Positions 17,593-25,282 of a DNA stretch of 64,000 nucleotides are shown one piece after another. This DNA comes from Haloarcula marismortui ATCC 43049 (lineage in GTDB: Archaea > Halobacteriota > Halobacteria > Halobacteriales > Haloarculaceae). The translations under genes and the position numbers were made by a program. The first letter of the stretch is position 1, and every line of letters begins with the position of its first letter. The notes under the pieces are model-generated. The model worked only from the letters and a program-made list of their open reading frames with translations, did not search any database and was not told the origin of the DNA. Location of the stretch: positions 186,001 to 250,000 of the forward strand of contig NC_006397.1 in the NCBI RefSeq assembly GCF_000011085.1. Direction: 5' to 3'.

Positions 17593-18882
17593 ATGGTGTA
17601 CAAGCCACTGGAGGCGTCTGACCGGACAGAGCTGCGTGCGTTGCAATCTGACCGATTGCAAAGAATTGTCACACACGCCCACGAGAACGTCCCGTTTTAC
17701 CGGGAGAAACTCGATGCGGCAGGTGTCTCGCCCGAAGACATCCAGAGTATCGACGACATCACGAAACTGCCGATGACGACGAAAGAGGATTTCCGCGACG
17801 AGTACCCAGATGGACTCTTCGCCGTAGACGACGAGGAGGTCGCCCGCATCCACGCGTCGTCCGGGACGACCGGGAAGCCGAAAATCGTCTCGTACACGGA
17901 TGACGACCTCGACACCTGGAGTGAAGTTGTCGCGCGTTCGCTGGCTGCGAGCGGCACTGAAGCGGGCGATACCGTCCAGAACGCCTACGGGTACGGGTTG
18001 TTCACTGGCGGACTTGGTATCCACTACGGAACTGAGGAGTTGGGGGCCTCAGTTGTTCCTATCGGAAGCGGCCAGACACAGCGACAGGTCGAGTTGATGA
18101 CCGACCTAGAAAGCGATGTTTTCACATGCACCCCATCGTATGCACTCTACCTCGCCGAAACGGCCGAAGAGATGGGCCACGACCCCAGAGATCTGCCGAT
18201 CTCGACGATAATCTTCGGCGCTGAGCCGTGTACCGACCCGATGCGGGAGGAAATCGAAGAGCGGCTGGGCGTTGATGGCATCGATATTTACGGACTCTCG
18301 GAGATCATCGGTCCTGGGGTCTCGTGTGAATGCCACGAAGCGAAGGACGGACTCCACATCTGGGAGGACCACTTCTACCCGGAAGTCATCGACCCACACA
18401 CGAAAGAACCGGTCGAGGAAGGCGAAGAAGGTGAACTCGTTCTGACAACACTCACCAAGGAAGCGTTGCCGGTCTTCCGGTACCGAACTGGCGACCTCAC
18501 GACACTGAACTACGACGAGTGTGCGTGCGGACGGACGATGGTACGGATGGACAACGTCACCGGCCGGACCGACGACCTCCTCATCGTTCGGGGCGTGAAT
18601 CTCTATCCCAGCGAAATCGAACACGCTGTATTGGATATCGACGGCGTTGCTCCACATTACCGGATCGACCTCTACAAAGAGGACAACCTCGACATCCTGG
18701 AACTCACCATCGAACGAACTGCAGAGCAGGGGCCGGGTGACAAAGCGCTGGAAGACGAAATCATCGAGCGGCTAGAAAACGTACTCGCGTTCACCCCGGA
18801 CGAACTCGAACTCGTTGCGCCCGGCAGTATCGAACGAACGCAGGTCGGCAAGGTAAAACGCGTCTACGACCACCGTGACTGA
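17593..18882 (+). CDS. paaK: Phenylacetate-CoA ligase, second copy
   Basis: AMP-forming ligase of 429 residues, closely similar end to end to the enzyme at 8565-9851. They share 'SSGTTGKPKIVSY', 'NAYGYGLFTGG', 'LSEIIGPGV' and 'GRTDDLLIVRGVNLYPSEIE'. Differences cluster in the N-terminal 20 residues and the last 80, where this copy has 'TAEQGPGDKALEDEIIERLE'. It is divergent from the SCP2-type thiolase and followed at once by the convergent PaaI thioesterase. Two ligases may differ in substrate (for example phenylacetate and a hydroxylated form) or in regulation, since their promoter surroundings differ. Confidence 0.9.
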   Translation: MVYKPLEASDRTELRALQSDRLQRIVTHAHENVPFYREKLDAAGVSPEDIQSIDDITKLPMTTKEDFRDEYPDGLFAVDDEEVARIHASSGTTGKPKIVSYTDDDLDTWSEVVARSLAASGTEAGDTVQNAYGYGLFTGGLGIHYGTEELGASVVPIGSGQTQRQVELMTDLESDVFTCTPSYALYLAETAEEMGHDPRDLPISTIIFGAEPCTDPMREEIEERLGVDGIDIYGLSEIIGPGVSCECHEAKDGLHIWEDHFYPEVIDPHTKEPVEEGEEGELVLTTLTKEALPVFRYRTGDLTTLNYDECACGRTMVRMDNVTGRTDDLLIVRGVNLYPSEIEHAVLDIDGVAPHYRIDLYKEDNLDILELTIERTAEQGPGDKALEDEIIERLENVLAFTPDELELVAPGSIERTQVGKVKRVYDHRD

Positions 18883-18885
18883 CTG

Positions 18886-19281
18886 TCAGGGCCGGTAGAC
18901 TCGTCCACGAAACGTCGCGATGCGCTCGCCATCCTGTGCAGTCACCGTTACCTCGTACTCTGCGGTGCTGCCTGCGAGATGTGTTTCTTCAGCGATCGCA
19001 GACAGCGTCTCACCGGTGTCGACGGCGTCTAAATACGAGATGTTCGTCTCCAGTGCGACCGCTGCCTCGCCATGAGAGTTCGACGCCGCGGCGAACGCCG
19101 CATCTGCAAGTGAGTAGATCGCTCCGCCATGCGGTGTCCCATGAAAGTTCAGCAGGTCCTCGGTAATCGTCAGTTCAGTCTGGGCGTACCCCGAATCAAG
19201 TTCGACGACATCGATACCAAGGGTTTCGCAGTACGCATCCGATTCGATACGCTCTCTGACTTCATCGGCGACACCGGACAT
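18886..19281 (-). CDS. paaI: PaaI-type acyl-CoA thioesterase
   Basis: A 131-residue hotdog-fold protein. The segment 'NFHGTPHGGAIYSLADAAFA' holds the 'HGG' and Asp features of PaaI thioesterases. PaaI hydrolyses stalled ring-hydroxylated phenylacetyl-CoA or dead-end thioesters and so frees CoA. The start is supported by a TATA-like stretch centred about 27 bases upstream. It is divergent from the MaoC gene and convergent with the ligase gene, three bases apart. Confidence 0.88.
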   Translation of the reverse strand: MSGVADEVRERIESDAYCETLGIDVVELDSGYAQTELTITEDLLNFHGTPHGGAIYSLADAAFAAASNSHGEAAVALETNISYLDAVDTGETLSAIAEETHLAGSTAEYEVTVTAQDGERIATFRGRVYRP

Positions 19282-19302
19282 ACGGGTCGTGGTTCCATCA
19301 CT

Positions 19303-19358
19303 AATAATAAATATATACCGGTCACTGCTGCTGTCAGCGGAGCGTAAAAATATAAATG
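19303..19358. promoter_or_regulatory. Divergent leaderless promoters of paaI and the MaoC gene
   Basis: Minus strand: an AT-rich box at 19303-19312, 27 bases from the thioesterase ATG. Plus strand: AAAAATATAAATG at 19346-19358, centred 27-28 bases before the MaoC ATG at 19380. The two boxes share a 99-base gap, so one regulator could control both. Confidence 0.55.
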
Positions 19359-19379
19359 GCTGCTATTAGATAAAAAAAT

Positions 19380-19838
19380 ATGGCATACAGCTACGAGCCA
19401 CACCACTTCGAGGACTTCGAAGAAGGACAGGAGTTTATCAGTGTCGGCCGGACCGTTACCGAGTCCGATTTCGTCATGCACTCTGCGCTGTCGGGAGACT
19501 GGACAGAGCTGCATACGAACAAGGAATACGCGGAAGAACAGGAGTTCGGTGAGCGGATCGCACACGGTCCAATGACGTTCGTGCAGGCGACCGGCTTCGT
19601 CTACCGGACCGGGATCGTCGAGCGGACCGCATTCGCGTTCCTCGGGATGAACTACATGGACCTCCCAAACCCGGTCCACATCGGCGATACACTCCAGCTG
19701 GAGATTGTCGTTGACAACACCAAAGAAGTCGGGCGCGACGACGCCGGGCTGGTCGTCCTCGACACTGAAATGGAAAACCAGGACGGGACCGTCGTCTTCG
19801 AGGGCGACATGAAGTTCCTGATCAAGAAACGCGAGTGA
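19380..19838 (+). CDS. MaoC-family enoyl-CoA hydratase
   Basis: A 152-residue single hotdog hydratase. The active-site pattern is 'SALSGDWTELHTNKEYAEEQ', with the Asp and His typical of R-specific hydratases, followed by 'FGERIAHGPMTFVQATG'. In bacteria PaaZ fuses such a domain, which opens oxepin-CoA, to an aldehyde dehydrogenase. Here a MaoC gene lies just before a separate aldehyde dehydrogenase, next to the epoxidase operon. A split PaaZ is therefore likely but unproven. Confidence 0.85.
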   Translation: MAYSYEPHHFEDFEEGQEFISVGRTVTESDFVMHSALSGDWTELHTNKEYAEEQEFGERIAHGPMTFVQATGFVYRTGIVERTAFAFLGMNYMDLPNPVHIGDTLQLEIVVDNTKEVGRDDAGLVVLDTEMENQDGTVVFEGDMKFLIKKRE

Positions 19839-19985
19839 GTCTACTGACGCGGCCGAAGGCGATGCATCGATAGCGCGTAGTACCGCAATTTTGTGGCTTG
19901 AAGCTCAGAGCTAGCGCTCTTGTCGCCCAGACATTAATAATCAATAATAACAACTAAGACGCCGCGCACTCCCTCTGTTACTGCA

Positions 19986-21437
19986 ATGGAGTACACCGGC
20001 CCGACAGACCTGTATATCGGCGGAGAATGGCGAGAAGCGACCAACGGCGACAGCATTGAGACGGAGGACCCGGCAACTGAACGGACCTACGCGTCGGTAC
20101 AGAAGGCCGAGGCGTCCGACATCGATGCTGCAGTAGAAGCGGCACAGGCGGCCGTTGCAGAGGGTTCCGAGTGGGCGACGATGGACCCCGGAACGCGCCG
20201 GGCGAAACTCCATGCGATGGCCGACGCCATCGAGGCGATGAAAGACGAACTGTCCATGGTTGAATCCCACGACAACGGGAAAACGCCGTTCGAGGCTGGG
20301 CTGGAAATCGACATGGTCATCGATACGTTCCGCCATTATGCCGGCTGGACGGACAAGGTCCGCGGTGACGAGATTCCTGTCGAAAATGGCCGGCTCAACT
20401 ACACCACTCGTGAGCCAGTCGGTGTGACCGCACACATCGCGCCGTGGAACTATCCCTTCCAGCTCGCCGGCCGCGGCCTAGCACCGGCGCTGGCGACAGG
20501 AAACAGCGTTATCCTCAAACCGTCCGCTATGACGCCGCTATCGGCGCTGTACTACGCGAAAGCCGCGGAGGAAGCGGGCCTTCCGGACGGCGTCGTCAAC
20601 GTCGTTCCCGGGAAGGGGTCCGAGGCCGGTGACGCACTCACCGGACACGAGGGCGTCGATCACGTCACCTTCACCGGGAGTACCGGTGTCGGAAAGACAG
20701 TCCAGCGCACTGCTGCCGATGCAGTCGCTGACGTAACGCTCGAACTCGGCGGCAAAGGGCCGGCAGTCGTGTTCCCCGACGCTGACCTCGATGCCGCCGC
20801 CCGCGGCATCCAGTACGGGATCTTCATGAACGCCGGGCAGATGTGCTGGGCGAACTCGCGCATTGTCGTCCACGAGGACGTCTACGAGGAGATGGTTTCC
20901 CGGATGGCCGAAATCGCTGAAAACATCCCACTCGGCGGCGGTATCGACGACGATGGCCAGATGGGACCAGTCGTCAGCGCGGGCCAGCAACAGGAGATTC
21001 TCGATTATATCGAGACCGGCAAGGAAGAGGGGGCGACTGTCGCGGCCGGCGGTGGCGTTCCTGGGGACAAAGAAACCGGCCACTTCGTCGAGCCGACCGT
21101 CTTTGCTGACGTGGACAACGAGATGACGATTGCCCAGGAAGAGATCTTCGGCCCTGTGCTCACTGCAATCGAAGTGAGCGACGAGGAAGCGGCCATTGAC
21201 GTGGCGAACGACTCGCCGTTCGGCCTCACCGCCTGTGTCTGGACGAACGACCTGACTCGCGCTCACACCGTCACAGACAGACTGGACTACGGGATGGTGA
21301 TGGTCAACGAGACGCCCAACACGTGGCCACAGACCCCCTTTGGCGGCACGAAGCAGAGCGGTCACGGTCGCGCACAGGGCGAACAGGCTATCGAGAGCTA
21401 CACCGAGGTGAAAAACGTCCACATCAACCTCGGCTGA
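19986..21437 (+). CDS. Aldehyde dehydrogenase
   Basis: A 483-residue NAD(P)-dependent aldehyde dehydrogenase of the betaine/aromatic-aldehyde type. The cofactor motif is 'FTGSTGVGKTVQRTAADAVA', the catalytic Glu is in 'VTLELGGKGP' near residue 255 and the nucleophilic Cys in 'NAGQMCWANSRIVVH' near 289. The C-terminal 'TPFGGTKQSGHGRAQGEQ' is usual. An AT-rich box (19942-19951) precedes the ATG. It follows the MaoC gene by about 150 bases and converges on the paa operon. A PaaZ-like role oxidising the ring-opened semialdehyde-CoA is suggested by position. Phenylacetaldehyde oxidation to phenylacetate is an equally good alternative. Confidence 0.88.
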   Translation: MEYTGPTDLYIGGEWREATNGDSIETEDPATERTYASVQKAEASDIDAAVEAAQAAVAEGSEWATMDPGTRRAKLHAMADAIEAMKDELSMVESHDNGKTPFEAGLEIDMVIDTFRHYAGWTDKVRGDEIPVENGRLNYTTREPVGVTAHIAPWNYPFQLAGRGLAPALATGNSVILKPSAMTPLSALYYAKAAEEAGLPDGVVNVVPGKGSEAGDALTGHEGVDHVTFTGSTGVGKTVQRTAADAVADVTLELGGKGPAVVFPDADLDAAARGIQYGIFMNAGQMCWANSRIVVHEDVYEEMVSRMAEIAENIPLGGGIDDDGQMGPVVSAGQQQEILDYIETGKEEGATVAAGGGVPGDKETGHFVEPTVFADVDNEMTIAQEEIFGPVLTAIEVSDEEAAIDVANDSPFGLTACVWTNDLTRAHTVTDRLDYGMVMVNETPNTWPQTPFGGTKQSGHGRAQGEQAIESYTEVKNVHINLG

Positions 21438-21547
21438 AGCTCTCTTCGACGAGTCGGCATCACACCGCCAGTCAGTGCAATCAATGGCACCATTGCCCTG
21501 ATTCACGATATAAAATTGCGACGCCAGAACTAGCGAGTAATAACTGC

Positions 21548-21715
21548 TTACTCGAACTTCTTGAACTGCTGCAGGCACTCGTTACAGTAATGAATCGACT
21601 GACACCGTGACGGTCCTCGTGGGTGTTTCCGTTCGGTGTCGGTCGAGCCACAGTACGGGCACTCCGCGCCTGTCTGTTCGCCGCTGGTCGTAACGCTGGG
21701 GTCCGGCTCGCTCAT
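21548..21715 (-). CDS. 55-residue zinc-ribbon protein, detached PaaD C-terminus
   Basis: A small gene that matches the C-terminal zinc ribbon of bacterial PaaD. The two metal-binding pairs are 'CPYCGSTDTE' (residues 19-22) and 'YCNECLQQFKKFE' (44 and 47). Between them lies 'RGPSRCQSIHYC', like the 'S..CKALYRC' pattern of PaaD. The ATG overlaps the stop of the DUF59 gene by four bases, giving tight coupling as the last gene of paaA-B-C-D. In most bacteria the DUF59 part and this ribbon are one protein; here they are two. It should help assemble or mature the diiron epoxidase. It is easily missed because of its length. Confidence 0.85.
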   Translation of the reverse strand: MSEPDPSVTTSGEQTGAECPYCGSTDTERKHPRGPSRCQSIHYCNECLQQFKKFE

Positions 21716-22146
21716 CCGTCAAAGCTCATCCCGAAGTCACGCAACGCTTCTTTGCCCTGTTCGGTGACCAGATCAATGGACCAGTCCGGGGACCAGACCA
21801 GCCGGACCGATGCAGTCTCGATTCCGTCGACACTCTCGGCGGCTTCTTCGACTTCATCGAGGATGATTTCGCGTGCCGGACAGCCGCTGTAGGTGAGCGT
21901 CATATCAACCGTGGCTTCGCCGTCGGACACGTCGAGCCCGTATATGAGGCCCAGATCGACGATGCTGACCGGCATCTCCGGGTCCTCGACCTGATACAGG
22001 GCCGCCCACACGTCGCGTTCGATGCCGTCGGCGTCTTCGCCCGTGGCTGGCACGTCGTCCGCCGCGTGGTCTTTGGTCTCGTAGTCAGTGTACGAACACG
22101 CGGTGGCATCAGCGTCTGCGCGTGGCCGGTCGTAGTCGCTACTCAT
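21712..22146 (-). CDS. paaD: PaaD, DUF59 (MIP18-like) part
   Basis: A 144-residue protein with an acidic N-terminal extension (about 45 residues) and then a DUF59 domain: 'ALYQVEDPEMPVSIVDLGLI', 'VDMTLTYSGCPAREIILDEV', where the Cys is the conserved thiol, and 'VRLVWSPDWSIDLVTEQGKE'. DUF59 proteins act in iron-sulfur or metal-centre maturation. PaaD is needed for active phenylacetyl-CoA epoxidase. It overlaps the PaaC gene by eight bases and the zinc-ribbon gene by four. The missing C-terminal ribbon of bacterial PaaD is supplied by that next gene. Confidence 0.88.
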   Translation of the reverse strand: MSSDYDRPRADADATACSYTDYETKDHAADDVPATGEDADGIERDVWAALYQVEDPEMPVSIVDLGLIYGLDVSDGEATVDMTLTYSGCPAREIILDEVEEAAESVDGIETASVRLVWSPDWSIDLVTEQGKEALRDFGMSFDG

Positions 22147-22972
22147 CGTCGTCCGCCATTATCAGCGTCGCTTTGTCACGTCCCAGATTCCGGTAGCTCG
22201 AAGTCATTTGTTCGTGAAGGTCGTGCCAATGGTCAGTGTGTTCGTTGTCCCGGCCCGTCGGCGTTGCGGGGGCAACGTCGGTCGGCACGTCGAACCCCAG
22301 TTCGGTCAGGAACGATTCGACACGAGTCTCCCACTCGGTGCGCATCTCGTCGAGGGTCATCGTTCGGATGCCCAGCCGGTCGATGTCGGCCTCCACGTCG
22401 CCAACGGGTTCGAACAGCGTGAGGGCGTACGGATAGAGCTCGTCGATAGCCGCCTGAACGCGTTCGCTGGCTTCCTTGTCCAGTGCCATCCGGTCCAGCC
22501 AGCTTTCGGCGTGTTCGAGATGATAGCCTTCCTCGCCCTGGATGCGGCTCGTTCTGTTCCGGATTGTCTCGTATGACGAGTTCTCAAGCGCGGAGAGGCG
22601 GATGTCTTCAGCAACGTCGTAGAGGTACGCTCTGACGATGGCGTCGGCCCAGTCACCTTCCGCAAACGGCAGCTCGACGAACGTACTGTGCTGGAAGTCG
22701 CTGGGGTCGCTCTCGTAAATGAGCGATTCCTCGGAATAGCCCAGTTGCTGCACTGCATCGTACCACAGCCGTGCGTGGCCCAGCTCGTCCTGTGCGTTGT
22801 TCGAGATCGAGAGGTCCGATTCCAGTGTCGGCGCACGCACCTGCCAGAACGTGTAGCGTTCGGCCTGAATCAACTCGTCGTCAGCAAGCCGGAGCAGCTG
22901 TGCCTCGACTGCGCGCTGTTCTTCCTCCGAAAGGTCGGTTGGACCGCCGAGGTCGGATTCTGTTGTTGCCAT
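22139..22972 (-). CDS. paaC: Phenylacetyl-CoA epoxidase structural subunit PaaC
   Basis: A 277-residue ferritin-like subunit, related to PaaA but acting as its scaffold partner. Visible helices carry 'SNNAQDELGHARLWYDAVQQ' and 'GEEGYHLEHAESWLDRM', in line with the family. An acidic C-terminal stretch ('PTGRDNEHTDHWHDLHEQM') extends past the bacterial length of about 250. It overlaps PaaB by one base and PaaD by eight. PaaA and PaaC form the catalytic heterodimer that epoxidises the ring of phenylacetyl-CoA. Confidence 0.9.
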   Translation of the reverse strand: MATTESDLGGPTDLSEEEQRAVEAQLLRLADDELIQAERYTFWQVRAPTLESDLSISNNAQDELGHARLWYDAVQQLGYSEESLIYESDPSDFQHSTFVELPFAEGDWADAIVRAYLYDVAEDIRLSALENSSYETIRNRTSRIQGEEGYHLEHAESWLDRMALDKEASERVQAAIDELYPYALTLFEPVGDVEADIDRLGIRTMTLDEMRTEWETRVESFLTELGFDVPTDVAPATPTGRDNEHTDHWHDLHEQMTSSYRNLGRDKATLIMADDDE

Positions 22973-23499
22973 TAGATTTCACCTCGTTGTTTCTCCGCTT
23001 CTATTTGCTCAGACTCGGAGGCTTCGACCTCCTCAGCAGCCGGGTTGACGTTGTACGTCTGTGCAAACCGGTAGGACTTGTTGGTCGTCCCGCCAAACGT
23101 TACGTCATCCGCTGTGACTTCACCAATGTACTGGTGCTGGACGACCCAGAGACTGTTCGGGTCGTCGTCAGTGAACGCCGCGATCGCCGCCTGTTCTGCG
23201 TCGGCGGCGCTGGCAGCGTCGACATCACCGCAGTGCGTATGATACCCACCGGGCTTGTCCTGCCGAAAGACGGCCCACGGTTTCTCGGCACCGTCCCCAG
23301 TCTCGTCGCGGCTCTCTGCATCGGGGTCGACCTGCGTGATTTTCTCCTGCGGGGCAACCCAGAGTGCGTGGGTTGGCTTCCGCCGTCCGTGCTGAATGAC
23401 CGAGAACTGCTTCGCCATCTCTCGGTCGGGTGCGTGGACATCCCGGCAGTGAACGAAATCCGCGTCCGGACTCTGTTGTCGGAATACTTCCCAGATCAT
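22972..23499 (-). CDS. paaB: PaaB with two tandem PaaB repeats
   Basis: At 175 residues this is nearly twice the bacterial PaaB. Two repeats are visible. Residues 1-52 begin 'MIWEVFRQQSPDADFVHCRD' and end 'THALWVAPQEKI'. Residues about 74-126 begin 'WAVFRQDKPGGYHTHCGDVD' and end 'SLWVVQHQYIGEV'. Both share W-x-VFRQ, an 'HC-x-DV' element and an 'LWV' strand. An acidic tail follows. Bacterial PaaB bridges two PaaAC units as a dimer, so a fused double PaaB may do that as one chain. It is second in the operon, five bases after PaaA. Confidence 0.88.
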   Translation of the reverse strand: MIWEVFRQQSPDADFVHCRDVHAPDREMAKQFSVIQHGRRKPTHALWVAPQEKITQVDPDAESRDETGDGAEKPWAVFRQDKPGGYHTHCGDVDAASAADAEQAAIAAFTDDDPNSLWVVQHQYIGEVTADDVTFGGTTNKSYRFAQTYNVNPAAEEVEASESEQIEAEKQRGEI

Positions 23500-23504
23500 T
23501 GTTC

Positions 23505-24446
23505 TCAGTCCGCCGCCTGTGACTGCGGGCCGCTGTTCGTCGTCGTCTGGTCGTCCATCATGTCACGGACCCACTGTACCGCTTCCTGAGCCTGCCGGCG
23601 ACCGGTGATCTGCTCGATACTGCCCTCGTATTCGTTCTGTGAGACCGTGAAGAACTCGTCCCAGTCGAGGTCATCCTCAACGACCTCGTAGCTCCCGTCA
23701 CCGTTTTCGCGGATGCGTGGCTCATCGGGCATCTCCAGGCCGTATTTCTTGGCCTTCGGGATGTACGTGTTGAGGAACGCGGTTCGAAGTTCGTCGTTTG
23801 TACACGTCTTCAGTCCGACTTCCGCAGCGAAGTCGTGGTGGGTGCTCTGGTCGTCGGTCGGGCCGAAGAACTGCAGGATTCGGGGCCACCACTCTTCGAA
23901 GGCCTCCTGAGTCATACGCTGTTCCTTCCGGGAGCCGTTCATCAGTTCGCGGAGGATCGACTCACCATGTTTGACGTGCATCCCCTCTTCGAAGCAGATC
24001 TTGTCCATCGCGTGGGCGTATGGCTCCCAGCTGGACTTTTTCAGGGTCGCCTGACGACGCATCGCAGCCCCGTCGACAAAGAACGCGATCATCGGCGTCT
24101 CGACGTAGCTCTCCATTGGGTAGTGGAAGCAGTTCAGGAACTTTCCGTCTCCGTTCGCCAGATCGTCGAGCATCTCTTCACGGGTCTTGACGCCGAGCGA
24201 TTCCGCCGCTCGGTAGAGCATCTGGCCGTGGCCGATCTCATCCTGAACCTTCGCGCTGAAGGCCATCTTTCGCTCGATACTCGGTGCTTTTCTGATGAAG
24301 GGCCGTTCAAGGAACGCGCCCATAATCTCGCTGTTGGCGTGGAACTCAAGCATCCGCGTGGCTGCCTTCCGATACTCTTCGGGAAGGTCGTCTTTCGGGC
24401 TGAACTCCCGGGGTCCGGCGCGGTCTTTGACTTCGTCGACGTTCAT
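23505..24446 (-). CDS. paaA: Phenylacetyl-CoA epoxidase catalytic subunit PaaA
   Basis: A 313-residue diiron subunit, close to the bacterial length of about 310. The iron-binding E-x-x-H motifs are in 'AKVQDEIGHGQMLYRAAESL' and 'KICFEEGMHVKHGESILREL'. Further family segments are 'FHYPMESYVETPMIAFFVDG' and 'AAMRRQATLKKSSWEPYA'. The start at 24446 begins 'MNVDEVKDRAGP'; the frame is open far upstream but that part lacks PaaA features. It heads the operon paaA-B-C-D-zinc ribbon and is divergent from an HTH_10 regulator 88 bases away. No PaaE reductase gene is in the window, so electrons must come from a protein encoded elsewhere. Confidence 0.92.
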   Translation of the reverse strand: MNVDEVKDRAGPREFSPKDDLPEEYRKAATRMLEFHANSEIMGAFLERPFIRKAPSIERKMAFSAKVQDEIGHGQMLYRAAESLGVKTREEMLDDLANGDGKFLNCFHYPMESYVETPMIAFFVDGAAMRRQATLKKSSWEPYAHAMDKICFEEGMHVKHGESILRELMNGSRKEQRMTQEAFEEWWPRILQFFGPTDDQSTHHDFAAEVGLKTCTNDELRTAFLNTYIPKAKKYGLEMPDEPRIRENGDGSYEVVEDDLDWDEFFTVSQNEYEGSIEQITGRRQAQEAVQWVRDMMDDQTTTNSGPQSQAAD

Positions 24447-24502
24447 ATCTATTCTATAAATCGTGAGGAATGTTCTTACTAATTTGCCCCCATATAGGCG
24501 GG

Positions 24503-24510
24503 TTTTATAA
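24503..24510 (+). promoter_or_regulatory. TATA element of the paa regulator
   Basis: TTTTATAA is centred about 28 bases before the ATG at 24535, which favours that start and a leaderless message. On the other strand an AT-rich TTAGTAAG near 24474-24481 stands at a similar distance from paaA. Confidence 0.5.
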
Positions 24511-24534
24511 CTACATCCACACATGTGCGAGGCA

Positions 24535-25209
24535 ATGATAGAGGAGTGCCTGATGGTCGAGTTTCGCATCGAGGGTGACGACTGCCCACTGGCAGATGCG
24601 AGCAGTGTCACGGGGACACCCATCGAGGCGGCCCCGCCGCTCCTCCGGGAGGACGGTAACGTGTTGCTGCGGTTCAGCGCACAGGCGAGCGACGACCTCA
24701 AAGACTACCTCGACGGAGACGACCGGATCCGCTATCTCTACCAGTCAGTTACCGAGGGGCGGTATAACTATCGATGCCTGTCACTCCAGCAGTGTGTTGT
24801 GCATAAACTCATTAGCGCGGGGTTCATGGTAGAATCGCTGACGTATCGGGACGGGAACGCGGTTTTAGCTGGTGCTGTGGTTGGGCACGAGATTCTCCAG
24901 ACAGTCATGGAGACGGCCGGTGAAACTGTCGGCGTGAAACTACAGCGGGTGTACGCACTGCGTGCAACAGAAGACGCGTCTATCGCACAGCAATGGGACC
25001 TGACCCCGGCACAGGAGGAGAGTCTCCGATACGCAGTCGCGATGGGCTACTTTGTCGTCCCACGACAGACGACTGCGAGCGAAGTCGCTGGCGAGCTCGG
25101 GATCAGTAAGTCTGCATTCCTCGAACGACTTCATCGCGCACAGCACTCGTTGTTCACACAGCTGTTCGGCGGCGTCGGTGACGGCCATCCGGGAGACGGT
25201 GGAGAGTAA
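24535..25209 (+). CDS. HTH_10 (bacterio-opsin-activator type) regulator
   Basis: A regulator of about 224 residues. The C-terminal HTH_10 motif reads 'LTPAQEESLRYAVAMGYFVV' followed by 'TASEVAGELGISKSAFLERL' near residues 160-210. The N-terminal 150 residues are a sensor-like part of unknown ligand. Three in-frame ATGs are possible (24523, 24535, 24553); 24535 fits the TATA spacing best. It is divergent from paaA across 88 bases and followed by the paaG-like gene, so control of the epoxidase operon is the natural inference. Haloarchaeal regulators of this type usually act on neighbouring genes. Confidence 0.82.
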   Translation: MIEECLMVEFRIEGDDCPLADASSVTGTPIEAAPPLLREDGNVLLRFSAQASDDLKDYLDGDDRIRYLYQSVTEGRYNYRCLSLQQCVVHKLISAGFMVESLTYRDGNAVLAGAVVGHEILQTVMETAGETVGVKLQRVYALRATEDASIAQQWDLTPAQEESLRYAVAMGYFVVPRQTTASEVAGELGISKSAFLERLHRAQHSLFTQLFGGVGDGHPGDGGE

Positions 25210-25253
25210 CGACGACGACCGACCAGACGACGACAGAGAAAGACGGGTTCGGA

Positions 25254-25262
25254 GTTAAATAC
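25254..25262 (+). promoter_or_regulatory. TATA element of the paaG-like gene
   Basis: GTTAAATAC is centred 25 bases before the ATG at 25283, pointing to that codon rather than the GTG at 25271. Confidence 0.45.
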
Positions 25263-25282
25263 TCGGGCGTGTGAGTACGACC

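Noticed and set aside
20538-21578. Long open frame opposite the aldehyde dehydrogenase gene
   Set aside because: The composition is Val/Arg/His-rich and lacks any family motif. It mirrors the codon bias of the strongly supported gene on the other strand.
23505-24701. 398-residue version of PaaA
   Set aside because: The added N-terminus overlaps the divergent regulator and its promoter and lacks PaaA sequence; 24446 gives the normal length.
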